The position numbers were made by a program, and so were the translations under genes. A stretch of DNA of 64,000 nucleotides from Membranipora membranacea (lineage: Eukaryota > Bryozoa > Gymnolaemata > Cheilostomatida > Membraniporidae), in NCBI GenBank assembly GCA_914767715.1, contig OU612072.1:26908001-26972000 (forward strand), written 5' to 3'. The notes below the pieces were generated by a model. It saw only the letters and a program-made list of their open reading frames with translations, was not told the DNA's origin and did not search any database. Below, piece after piece: positions 36,001-46,641 of this stretch (its first letter is position 1; each line of letters opens with the position of its first letter).

Positions 36001-39000
36001 GAGGTAGTGAAGTTAGTCTGCACTGAGGTCTTCAAGCTTTCCAGCTTTCTCATCCCCTTATTGTACGCTGATCACTTTATTTATAACGTTAAGGACTGGG
36101 TCAAGGTCGGATTGTTTACTTATGACTTATCTCCCCTGTCCGTATATTTATGACTTATCTCCCCGTCCGTATATTTATGACTTATCTCCCCGTCCGTATA
36201 TTTATGACTTATCTCCCCCGTATACTTACAGTGTAAAGGAGCACGTCGATAAGAGAGAGCCGTGGGTTATCCTCTCTCAGACAGAGCTAGCTGAACTCTG
36301 GGTCAGATCTGATCTTATGATAGATAATAAGAGGAAGGAAGCTGCTAAAGACTTACCTCCTGGTACTACTATGGAGGAACAGACAGACGAGTCTACACTC
36401 GACGATCCGTGTATGTACCTACCGAGTGTGTCCAATCTCCTATAGGGGCAGTAGCTAAATTCTTTTATAGGTCACTTCCAAATTATGCTTCAGTGGAACT
36501 CCAAGGTGGCTGAAATAATAATTTTATACAACATAACCTATGATTCTTGTTAAGCCAAAGTTCAGGACATCTAAATAATTCTGGACCAACCTAGGTTGTT
36601 GTAAAATTCAGTGTGATTAATATTTATTCTTTATCATACAAAGTGACGTTACGTTTTTATATCTCACAGCTAAAATGTCAGATGAGAAGAAGGCTATGAT
36701 AAGAGAGGCTCTGATTGGTGAGTTTCACGCCCTCAATTCTCACAATGAGAAGGAGGTACAAAGACGGGCCGGGTACGAGGAACTCATCCGACGCCCCTAC
36801 TTCCATACTAAACCACTAGGTAAGAACTCAGCTGCGTAGTTTAATAAATTGTATTGTATCAATAGCCTTTATAATGGAACCAGTTTTGCACATGTTTAAT
36901 ATACAACAAAAATGTCAACAAAGACTATCTCGCCAAGAATTTATCTGTGAAGACTGTCCACGTAAATGGAGATTTTCATTCACTCGTTATAATGTATGTT
37001 TGATGGCTGCTCATTACTGTTTGATGTGTGTTTGTGGTTTTATTACAGATAACGCACAGCTGCGTAACTGGAGATCATATTTAGATTTTGAAGCAGCCAA
37101 TGGAGGTGAACTGAGGACTATATTCTTATATGAGAGATGTGTCATAGCCTGTGCTCAGTACGAGGAATTCTGGCTCAAGGTTGGTCTCCCTACCCCCCCC
37201 CACCTATCTTACTATTACAGGAGGGCTTCTATCAGCTAGCTTCCTGATAGTGGTTTTAGAATAAGGTTGCTTGACTGTATTCCCTACTTAAAGCTGCTAA
37301 TGGTGTCATAAATTATTTTAATCTCTCACAGTACCCGAAAGAAGGTCAAAATTACATCATTGAGATATGTTAGTTCAAATCGAGGAGTTTCAAAGCCTTG
37401 CAGTTCAAATGCTTCTCATTTTCACATTTGATTGCGTTAATTTCGAGTTGTCTGCTCCCAAATGTATTAGTTCAAGGAGGGGACAACTCCCACTAAGGGT
37501 GTCACATAAATTCAAAATCATATGCTCAATGCATATGTAATGTGATAATGTTAATATGTACATTGTGCGCGTTAAAATGTGATTTAATTTTACAAAATTC
37601 TCCGTATGTATGTGTAAGTTTTACATAACAACAAACAGTTGTGTTTTGCCATCCAAATCCACTGGTTACGTATGTGTCATGTATTTCATCTTTTGATTTA
37701 ACAGTACACGACATACTTAGAAGGATTGAATAGACATGATGATGTGAGGAATGTTTATATGAGAGCTTGTAGACAACATCTACCTTATAAAGCTTCTATA
37801 CATATAACCTGGGCCTTCTATGAGGAGAGACAAGGTATGCTAAGTATACAATAATACTATCGCGTGAAGCTTTAGGTCTGGGTTTGTTATGAATCCACTA
37901 ACAGCTCTACGCTTACCCCATCCCCCTTCCAGCACAACAGATTGGACACTCAATCAACTATAATCCTTATAACTGTGTTGTTCTACAACATTAGGCAACG
38001 ATATATATTTTTACACCAGATATTTTCACCTACGCCACATTTGTGTAAAATATACAAATAAATGATTAATACATGTTTACTATAAATGATGAGGTAAGTC
38101 TGCAGGCTCTGATCTTTATAGCTGTCCTGGCAGCACATGAGAGACTGCTGTCCTCTATAACCTCCATCAGAGTCAGCTCTGTCACTCACATGGAGGTTAA
38201 AGGTTAAGTTAAAAATCACAAAATTGAAACATGTTTGTATCCTGATCTTCAGTAACTTGACCCTGTTATTTTCCGCTTGAAGGTAATTATGAGGCCGCCC
38301 TATCAGTGATAACTAACATTGAGCAGCAGGCTCCTCATAATATGTGTATAATTAATCACAAGCTTAACATGATCCGTCGCCATGGAGACGACCTCGCTGA
38401 CCTTTTCACATCTTATATGAAGAACGAGAAGATCGGAGCAGACAGTAGCAAACTTCTGCTGAGCAAATACGCCAGATATTTAGCCAAGGTATGTATAATT
38501 AATGTACGGGTCACAGAGCTTAGGTGAGCCAGGTTACTCAGGCTGCTGATATAGTAGGACTAGTTAGAACACCACTGTATGTATATTTAGTATGTTCGCT
38601 TCGTTCTAAATCGTATATTTGCAAATCTTATTTACTGCGATTGTGAATCCAGAATGAAATCTTTTCCTCCATAATGATAATAAAGCTATACTGATCTATC
38701 GCGTCGACCATCACATTATCCTCTACTTATTTACAAATATGCGTACATGATATATGTTTTATTTTATAGATAAAAGGCGATCACAACCAGGCAGCAGAAG
38801 TGCTCCGAGAGGCCATCACTAAATATCCTGTAAGTATAAATTCTAATAAAAGGAGATAGTGGAGTCCCTCTATAAGTTGACACTCTGTTAATCGGACAGC
38901 TGTCACGGATGTACAATCCGATATCACTCCAGTATAAGTACAATCTCATATCATCCCCATTATTATTTTATTACATTACCAGGAGAATGAGGCGTACTAC

Positions 39001-41948
39001 ACACAGTTACTGGACGTTGAGTATCAGAGGTTCCCTCTGGATGAAGAGAAGATCTTATCTGTATTTGATTTAGTAAACTCGAGCTCTCTGTCTGCTGAGC
39101 TCAAACAGAAGTTCTACTCGAGACGTTACGAGTTTATAGATGATCTCGGCTCCGATGTTAACAGGTCAGTCGGACATTGTATACCCTTAGATAAAGTTTA
39201 ATCCAATTTACCTCACTTCAGGTAAGCAGTGGCTTATCAGTGGGAATTAAAAATGCAGCCTAACTGGTCCCCATGGCATTCTCGTTTCCAGGAAAGAAAG
39301 AAATTTGTAACTTACACTGTTGCGAGACTTTGAAACTTGCACTTATTTATCTCTGTCAGGCTCAATGATAACTACGAGAGACTTAAATCTAAGAGTTACC
39401 ACCTAATGTACGAATTGTCTGCATAAAAAAATATCAAAATGACACTATTGGTTGTCTTTATGCGATAACAGGCACTGCTCAAAGACTATGACATGTTACA
39501 TGCGCCACTGGTAAATATTTGAAGGGGGGGGGGGGTGCTGTAGACAATTGATTGTCTCGGTACAACTGTGCCAGAATAGGCGCTGTAATGTTTACATTTG
39601 TTTACTTCGTTACACAGACTGTACACGGCATACCAGGAGCATGAAGAGACAGCAGCTGCTGCTCTTAAAGATAGAAAAAGAGCAAACTCATCTCCGTAAG
39701 TTAAACTAGCCAATAACAGAGCATTGTGTGTGTGTGTGTCACCGCTCACTATATCCAATAAAAGAGCGGTTTGTGTGTGTCTCTACTCACTGTGGTCTGC
39801 CCTGCTCCGCCTGGCTCCTCAAACAAATTGTTGCGTGTGGAAGGGCTGATGTTTATTTTCTGTTCAGGGAACAGCGGGATGTCAATCTAGCGTCGACTGC
39901 TTTCATTTTTTTCTTTATGTCTTATGAGCTGATAATTACCTCTAGCTTTCTCTGTGTGTAGCCTGAGTTCTCTCTCAGTATGTACTTGTGAGCTGATAAT
40001 TACCTCTAGCTTTCTCTGTGTGTAGCCTGAGTTCTCTCTCAGTATGTACTTGTGAGCTGATAATTACCTCTAGCTTTCTCTGTGTGTAGCCTGAGTTCTC
40101 TCTCAGTATGTACTTGTGAGCTGATAATTACCTCTAGCTTTCTCTGTGTGTAGCCTGAGTTCTCTCTCAGTATGTACTTATGAGCTGATAATTACCTCTA
40201 GCTTTCTCTGTGTGTAGCCTGAGTTCTCTCTCAGTATGTACTTATGAGCTGATAATTACCTCTAGCTTTCTCTGTGTGTAGCCTGAGTTCTCTCTCAGTA
40301 TGTACTTGTGAGCTGATAATTACCTCTAGCTTTCTCTGTGTGTAGCCTGAGTTCTCTCTCAGTATGTACTTATGAGCTGATAATTACCTCTAGCTTTCTC
40401 TGTGTGTAGCCTGAGTTCTCTCTCAGTATGTACTTGTGAGCTGATAATTACCTCTAGCTTTCTCTGTGTGTAGCCTGAGTTCTCTCTCAGTATGTACTTG
40501 TGAGCTGATAATTACCTCTAGCTTTCTCTGTGTGTAGCCTGAGTTCTCTCTCAGTATGTACTTGTGAGCTGATAATTACCTCTAGCTTTCTCTGTGTGTA
40601 GCCTGAGTTCTCTCTCAGTATGTACTTGTGAGCTGATAATTACCTCTAGCTTTCTCTGTGTGTAGCCTGAGTTCTCTCTCAGTATGTACTTGTGAGCTGA
40701 TAATTACCTCTAGCTTTCTCTGTGTGTAGCCTGAGTTCTCTCTCAGTATGTACTTGTGAGCTGATAATTACCTCTAGCTTTCTCTGTGTGTAGCCTGAGT
40801 TCTCTCTCAGTATGTACTTGTGAGCTGATAATTACCTCTAGCTTTCTCTGTGTGTAGCCTGAGTTCTCTCTCAGTATGTACTTATGAGCTGATAATTACC
40901 TCTAGCTTTCTCTGTGTGTAGCCTGAGTTCTCTCTCAGTATGTACTTGTGAGCTGATAATTACCTCTAGCTTTCTCTGTGTGTAGCCTGAGTTCTCTCTC
41001 AGTATGTACTTGTGAGCTGATAATCACCTCTAGCTTTCTCTGTGTGTAGCCTGAGTTCTCTCTCAGTATGTACTTGTGAGCTGATAATTACCTCTAGCTT
41101 TCTCTGTGTGTAGCCTGAGTTCTCTCTCAGTATGTACTTGTGAGCTGATAATTACCTCTAGCTTTCTCTGTGTGTAGCCTGAGTTCTCTCTCAGTATGTA
41201 CTTGTGAGCTGATAATTACCTCTAGCTTTCTCTGTGTGTAGCCTGAGTTCTCTCTCAGTATGTACTTGTGAGCTGATAATTACCTCTAGCTTTCTCTGTG
41301 TGTAGCCTGAGTTCTCTCTCAGTATGTACTTATGAGCTGATAATTACCTCTAGCTTTCTCTGTGTGTAGCCTGAGTTCTCTCTCAGTATGTACTTGTGAG
41401 CTGATAATTACCTCTAGCTTTCTCTGTGTGTAGCCTGAGTTCTCTCTCAGTATGTACTTGTGAGCTGATAATCACCTCTAGCTTTCTCTGTGTGTAGCCT
41501 GAGTTCTCTCTCAGTATGTACTTGTGAGCTGATAATTACCTCTAGCTTTCTCTGTGTGTAGCCTGAGTTCTCTCTCAGTATGTACTTGTGAGCTGATAAT
41601 TACCTCTAGCTTTCTCTGTGTGTAGCCTGAGTTCTCTCTCAGTATGTAGCCTCATTTCCTTCTCCTTGTGTTTGTAGGGAGAAAACTCCAGCAGAGAAGA
41701 GACAGAAAACCTCGTCACATTCCTCCACACCCTCAACAGCAACACATACATCATCTTATAACAACTCGCACCATCAGTCTAGTTATAATAACCAGTATCA
41801 GGGTGGGGCGGGATACAACCAACAATCACAGTACTACGGAGGAGACTGGAACTCATACTACGGCAGTGGTGGATACGGGGCGTACGGACAGTACCCCCCT
41901 CAGGGATATGGAGGATACACAGGCTATGATTACAGTGGATATTATTAA
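27057..41948 (+). CDS. PRPF39: PRPF39, pre-mRNA processing factor 39 (889 aa, 18 exons)
   Basis: Exons: 27057-27160, 27483-27529, 27797-28117, 28476-28602, 31588-31742, 32034-32164, 34642-34767, 35262-35365, 35633-35800, 36232-36410, 36670-36819, 37049-37179, 37705-37834, 38283-38488, 38770-38829, 38983-39164, 39618-39695, 41678-41948; total 2670 nt in frame. Residues 1-270 are a Ser/Arg/Glu/Lys-rich, probably disordered region with RS-like and (ES-KS) repeats from exon 5. Residues about 275-795 are HAT (half-a-TPR) helical repeats: [88 protein letters not shown]. The tail (about 830-889) is Gly/Tyr/Gln-rich. PRPF39 is a nuclear U1 snRNP-associated factor that helps choose 5' splice sites. 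Several donors are GTATGT (exons 5, 9, 10, 14). The start ATG (ACC ATG) opens an acidic N-terminus; an upstream start is not excluded. Confidence 0.92.
27297..27390. repeat. Imperfect short repeats in PRPF39 intron 1
   Basis: Four to five degenerate copies of a ~22-bp unit around GGCAGTCTTGAGGCGTTGT. Confidence 0.5.
28620..28725. repeat. TA/CA microsatellite in PRPF39 intron 4
   Basis: Alternating (TA)n and (CA)n tracts beginning a few bases after the exon 4 donor. The methionine frame here (IYIYIYI) is simple sequence, not protein. Confidence 0.7.
28984..29040 (+). repeat. 10-bp tandem repeat CAGTAAGTAA in PRPF39 intron 4
   Basis: About six units of CAGTAAGTAR. Each contains GTAAGT, the ideal 5' splice-site hexamer, in the sense orientation of the gene. 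Confidence 0.75.
29128..31239 (+). repeat. 16-bp minisatellite, ~132 copies, PRPF39 intron 4
   Basis: Unit AACAGTGGTATAGTCT repeated without gaps over about 2.1 kb. Sequence variants (GTTGTA for GTGGTA, TATGGT for TATAGT, TCTTACA for TCTAACA) recur in the same order in blocks, e.g. after TCTTACA at about 29566, 29750, 30055, 30277 and 30504, which points to higher-order duplication. No spacers, so it is not a CRISPR array. Each unit boundary reads CTAACAG, a branch-point-like CTAAC followed by AG. Confidence 0.95.
31470..31488. repeat. 19-bp palindrome GGAAGTTAT-T-ATAACTTCC
   Basis: Perfect 9-bp arms around one base in PRPF39 intron 4, after the minisatellite. No flanking duplication seen. 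Confidence 0.5.
32823..33092 (+). pseudogene. Unidentified protein-like frame inside the TTAA element
   Basis: 89 codons, normal amino-acid composition, including [20 protein letters not shown] and [21 protein letters not shown]. It reads like a real domain fragment rather than repeat translation. It is within intron 6 of PRPF39 and inside the TTAA-flanked element, so it is probably a remnant of that element's or a captured gene. I do not recognise the family. No splice sites or upstream start are evident. Confidence 0.35.
33662..33743. repeat. Hairpin with 22-bp arms (GGTACTAAAAAGGTACTATTTT)
   Basis: The left arm GGTACTAAAAAGGTACTATT is inverted as AATAGTACCTTTTTAGTACC after a ~40-bp loop. 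Each arm itself repeats GGTACT. Part of the TTAA element interior. Confidence 0.65.
36118..36222. repeat. Tandem ~26-bp repeats at the 3' end of PRPF39 intron 9
   Basis: Four copies of TATTTATGACTTATCTCCCC with CGTCCG, ending about 10 bp before the exon 10 acceptor, so the array supplies much of the pyrimidine-rich tract. Confidence 0.75.
39921..41648 (+). repeat. 64-bp minisatellite, 27 copies, PRPF39 intron 17
   Basis: 1728 bp, 27 times 64 bp by position, nearly identical; variants are TTG/TTA before TGAGCTG and ATT/ATC before ACCTC. Each unit holds a pyrimidine-rich run with AG (CTAGCTTTCTCTGTGTGTAG) and, 16 nt later, GTATGT after TCTCA. The array ends about 30 bp before the true exon 18 acceptor. 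Confidence 0.95.
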
Positions 41949-42387
41949 TGTTGTAAAGGACCTCATCCAGTGAGGCACTGATACCGATACCAATGTACGG
42001 ATATACCGATATACCGATATACATACGGATACCGGCTGATATACAGATATAACGGCTGATCTGGATACTAAAGTTAGATATGGACACGTCTTTATGTAGA
42101 TAAGATTTATTATTATGAGTCCCGGATGAGTTGACCTAATTATTATATGTCATTACCAGCTTATTAATAGAATGTATTGATAGTGGAAACTTCCCGGAGA
42201 TATGTGGATTTTCCTCCTTCTGAAGAGAAGAATTTGATAATTTGATTTTTCTGTTGATTTTTTGTTTGCACCATGACTATGGTGCTGTCAGAATTCCTGA
42301 ATGAATGAAACAGTAATGATTTCATGTATAAATATAGTTAGCTCAATCCTGATACGCCAGATTAGCTATCTTACCTTGACCTTACAA
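41949..42387 (+). other. Probable PRPF39 3' UTR and flank
   Basis: No gene. Starts with short repeats of ATACCGATAT (41980-42050). A small hairpin GCACCATGACTATGGTGC lies at 42269-42286. I see no exact AATAAA, so the cleavage site is not fixed. Confidence 0.4.
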
Positions 42388-45300
42388 ACTCATAGTGTTA
42401 CTATATGGACGGTGAGTAGATTTAGTGGCTACAGGCTCATAGTGTTACTCTATATGGGCGGTGAGTAGATTTAGTGGCTACAAAATCATAGTGTTACTAT
42501 ATGGACGGTGAGTAGATTTAGTGGCTACAGGCTCATAGTGTTACTCTATATGGGCGGTGAGTAGATTTAGTGGCTACAGGCTCATAGTGTTACTCTATAT
42601 GGGCGGTGAGTAGATTTAGTGGCTACAGGCTCATAGTGTTACTCTATATGGGCGGTGAGTAGATTTAGGGCTACAGGCTCATAGTGTTACTCTATATGGG
42701 CGGTGAGTAGATTTAGTGGCTACAGGCTCATAGTGTTACTCTATATGGGCGGTGAGTAGATTTAGTGGCTACAGACTCATAGTGTTACTCTATATGGGCG
42801 GTGAGTAGATTTAGTGGCTACAGACTCATAGTGTTACTCTATGGGCGGTGAGTAGATTTAGTGGCTACAGGCTCATAGTGTTACTCTATATGGGCGGTGA
42901 GTAGATTTAGTGGCTACAGGCTCATAGTGTTACTCTATATGGGCGGTGAGTAGATTTAGTGGCTACAGGCTCATAGTGTTACTCTATATGGGCGGTGAGT
43001 AGATTTAGTGGCTACAGACTCATAGTGTTACTCTATGGGCGGTGAGTAGATTTAGTGGCTACAGGCTCATAGTGTTACTCTATATGGGCGGTGAGTAGAT
43101 TTAGTGGCTACAGGCTCATAGTGTTACTCTATATGGGCGGTGAGTAGATTTAGTGGCTACACACTCATAGTGTTACTCTATGGGCGGTGAGTAGATTTAG
43201 TGGCTACAAAATCATAGTGTTACTCTATGGGCGGTGAGTAGATTTAGTGGCTACAGGCTCATAGTGTTACTCTATATGGGCGGTGAGTAGATTTAGTGGC
43301 TACAGACTCATAGTGTTACTCTATGGGCGGTGAGTAGATTTAGTGGCTACAGGCTCATAGTGTTACTCTATATGGGCGGTGAGTAGATTTAGTGGCTACA
43401 GACTCATAGTGTTACTCTATATGGGCGGTGAGTAGATTTAGTGGCTACAGGCTCATAGTGTTACTCTATATGGGCGGTGAGTAGATTTAGTGGCTACAGA
43501 CTCATAGTGTTACTCTATGGGCGGTGAGTAGATTTAGTGGCTACAGGCTCATAGTGTTACTCTATATGGGCGGTGAGTAGATTTAGTGGCTACACACTCA
43601 TAGTGTTACTCTATGGGCGGTGAGTAGATTTAGTGGCTACAAAATCATAGTGTTACTCTATGGGCGGTGAGTAGATTTAGTGGCTACAGGCTCATAGTGT
43701 TACTCTATATGGGCGGTGAGTAGACTTAGTGGCTACAGACTCATAGTGTTACTCTATGGGCGGTGAGTAGATTTAGTGGCTACAGGCTCATAGTGTTACT
43801 CTATATGGGCGGTGAGTAGATTTAGTGGCTACAGGCTCATAGTGTTACTCTATATGGGCGGTGAGTAGATTTAGTGGCTACAGACTCATAGTGTTACTCT
43901 ATATGAGCGGTGAGTAGATTTAGTGGCTACAGGCTCATAGTGTTACTCTATATGGGCGGTGAGTAGATTTAGTGGCTACAGGCTCATAGTGTTACTCTAT
44001 ATGGGCGGTGAGTAGATTTAGTGGCTACAGACTCATAGTATTACCCTATATGGGCGGTGAGTAGATTTAGTGGCTACAGGCTCATAGTGTTACTCTATAT
44101 GGACGGTGAGTAGATTTAGTGGCTACAGGCTCATAGTGTTACTCTATATGGGCGGTGAGTAGATTTAGTGGCTACAGGCTCATAGTGTTACTCTATATGG
44201 GCGGTGAGTAGATTTAGTGGCTACAGGCTCATAGTGTTACTCTATATGGGCGGTGAGTAGATTTAGTGGCTACAGACTCATAGTGTTACTCTATGGGCGG
44301 TGAGTAGATTTAGTGGCTACAGACTCATAGCGTTACTCTATATGGGCGGTGAGTAGATTTAGTGGCTACAGGCTCATAGTGTTACTCTATATGGGCGGTG
44401 AGTAGATTTAGTGGCTACAGGCTCATAGTGTTACTCTATATGGGCGGTGAGTAGATTTAGTGGCTACAGGCTCATAGTGTTACTCTATATGGGCGGTGAG
44501 TAGATTTAGTGGCTACAGGCTCATAGTGTTACTCTATGGGCGGTGAGTAGATTTAGTGGCTACAGGCTCATAGTGTTACTCTATATGGGCGGTGAGTAGA
44601 TTTAGTGGCTACATACTCATAGCGTTACTCTATATGGGCGGTGAGTAGATTTAGTGGCTACAGGCTCATAGTGTTACTCTATGGGCGGTGAGTAGATTTA
44701 GTGGCTACAGACTCATAGTGTTACTCTATATGGGCGGTGAGTAGATTTAGTGGCTACATGCTCATAGTGTTACTCTATATGGGCGGTGAGTAGATTTAGT
44801 GGCTACAGGCTCATAGTGTTACTCTATGGGCGGTGAGTAGATTTAGTGGCTACAGGCTCATAGTGTTACTCTATATGGGCGGTGAGTAGATTTAGTGGCT
44901 ACAGGCTCATAGTGTTACTCTATATGGGCGGTGAGTAGATTTAGTGGCTACAGGCTCATAGTGTTACTCTATATGGGCGGTGAGTAGATTTAGTGGCTAC
45001 AGGCTCATAGTGTTACTCTATGGGCGGTGAGTAGATTTAGTGGCTACAGGCTCATAGTGTTACTCTATATGGGCGGTGAGTAGATTTAGTGGCTACAGGC
45101 TCATAGTGTTACTCTATATGGGCGGTGAGTAGATTAAGTGGCTACAGGCTCATAGTGTTACTCTATATGGGCGGTGAGTAGATTTAGTGGCTACAGGCTC
45201 ATAGTGTTACACTATATGGGCGGTGAGTAGATTTAGTGGCTACAGGCTCATAGTGTTACTCTATATGGGCGGTGAGTAGATTTAGTGGCTACAGGCTCAT

Positions 45301-46641
45301 AGTGTTACTCTATATGGGCGGTGAGTAGATTTAGTGGCTACAGACTCATAGTGTTACTCTATATGGGCGGTGAGTAGATTTAGTGGCTACAGGCTCATAG
45401 TGTTACTCTATGGGCGGTGAGTAGATTTAGTGGCTACAGGCTCATAGTATTACTATATGGGCGGTGAGTAGATTTAGTGGCTACAGACTCATAGTGTTAC
45501 TCTATATGGGCGGTGAGTAGATTTAGTGGCTACAGACTCATAGTGTTACTCTATATGGGCGGTGAGTAGATTTAGTGGCTACAGGCTCATAGTGTTACTC
45601 TATGGGCGGTGAGTAGATTTAGTGGCTACAGGCTCATAGTGTTACTCTATATGGGCGGTGAGTAGATTTAGTGGCTACAGGCTCATAGTGTTACTCTATG
45701 GGCGGTGAGTAGATTTAGTGGCTACAGGCTCATAGTGTTACTCTATATGGGCGGTGAGTAGATTTAGTGGCTACTGGCTCATAGTGTTACTATATGGGCG
45801 GTGAGTAGATTTAGTGGCTACAGGCTCATAGTGTTACTCTATATGGGCGGTGAGTAGATTTAGTGGCTACAGGCTCATAGTGTTACTCTATATGGGCGGT
45901 GAGTAGATTTAGTGGCTACAGGCTCATAGTGTTACTCTATGGGCGGTGAGTAGATTTAGTGGCTACAGGCTCATAGTGTTACTCTATATGGGCGGTGAGT
46001 AGATTTAGTGGCTACAGGCTCATAGTGTTACTCTATATGGGCGGTGAGTAGATTTAGTGGCTACAGGCTCATAGTGTTACTATATATGGGCGGTGAGTAG
46101 ATTTAGTGGCTACAGGCTCATAGTGTTACTCTATGGGCGGTGAGTAGATTTAGTGGCTACAGGCTCATAGTGTTACTCTATATGGGCGGTGAGTAGATTT
46201 AGTGGCTACAGGCTCATAGTGTTACTCTATATGGGTGGTGAGTAGATTTAGTGGCTACAGGCTCATAGTGTTACTCTATATGGGCGGTGAGTAGATTTAG
46301 TGGCTACAGGCTCATAGTGTTACTCTATATGGGCGGTGAGTAGATTTAGTGGCTACAGACTCATAGTGTTACTCTATATGGGTCGTGAGTAGATTTAGTG
46401 GCTACAGACTCATAGTGTTACTATATATGGGCGGTGAGTAGATTTAGTGGCTACAGGCTCATAGTGTTACTCTATGGGCGGTGAGTAGATTTAGTGGCTA
46501 CAGGCTCATAGTGTTACTCTATATGGGCGGTGAGTAGATTTAGTGGCTACAGGCTCATAGTGTTACTCTATATGGGCGGTGAGTAGATTTAGTGGCTACA
46601 GGCTCATAGTGTTACTCGATGGGCGGTGAGTAGATTTAGTG
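42388..46641 (+). repeat. 47/49-bp minisatellite, ~88 copies, just downstream of PRPF39
   Basis: 4.25 kb of a unit containing CTCATAGTGTTACTCTATAT, GGGCGGTGAGTAGATTTAGT and GGCTACAGG. Two length classes differ by one AT in CTCTATATGGG versus CTCTATGGG and are interspersed. Further variants are ACAGAC/ACAGGC and rare ACAAAATC. Each unit carries GGTGAGTAG. No open frame of interest. Confidence 0.95.

Noticed and set aside
41668-41973. Alternative frame protein at PRPF39 exon 18 (His/Thr-rich)
   Set aside because: It is an out-of-frame reading of exon 18; the in-phase Gly/Tyr-rich frame joins exon 17 exactly and ends at TAA 41946-41948.
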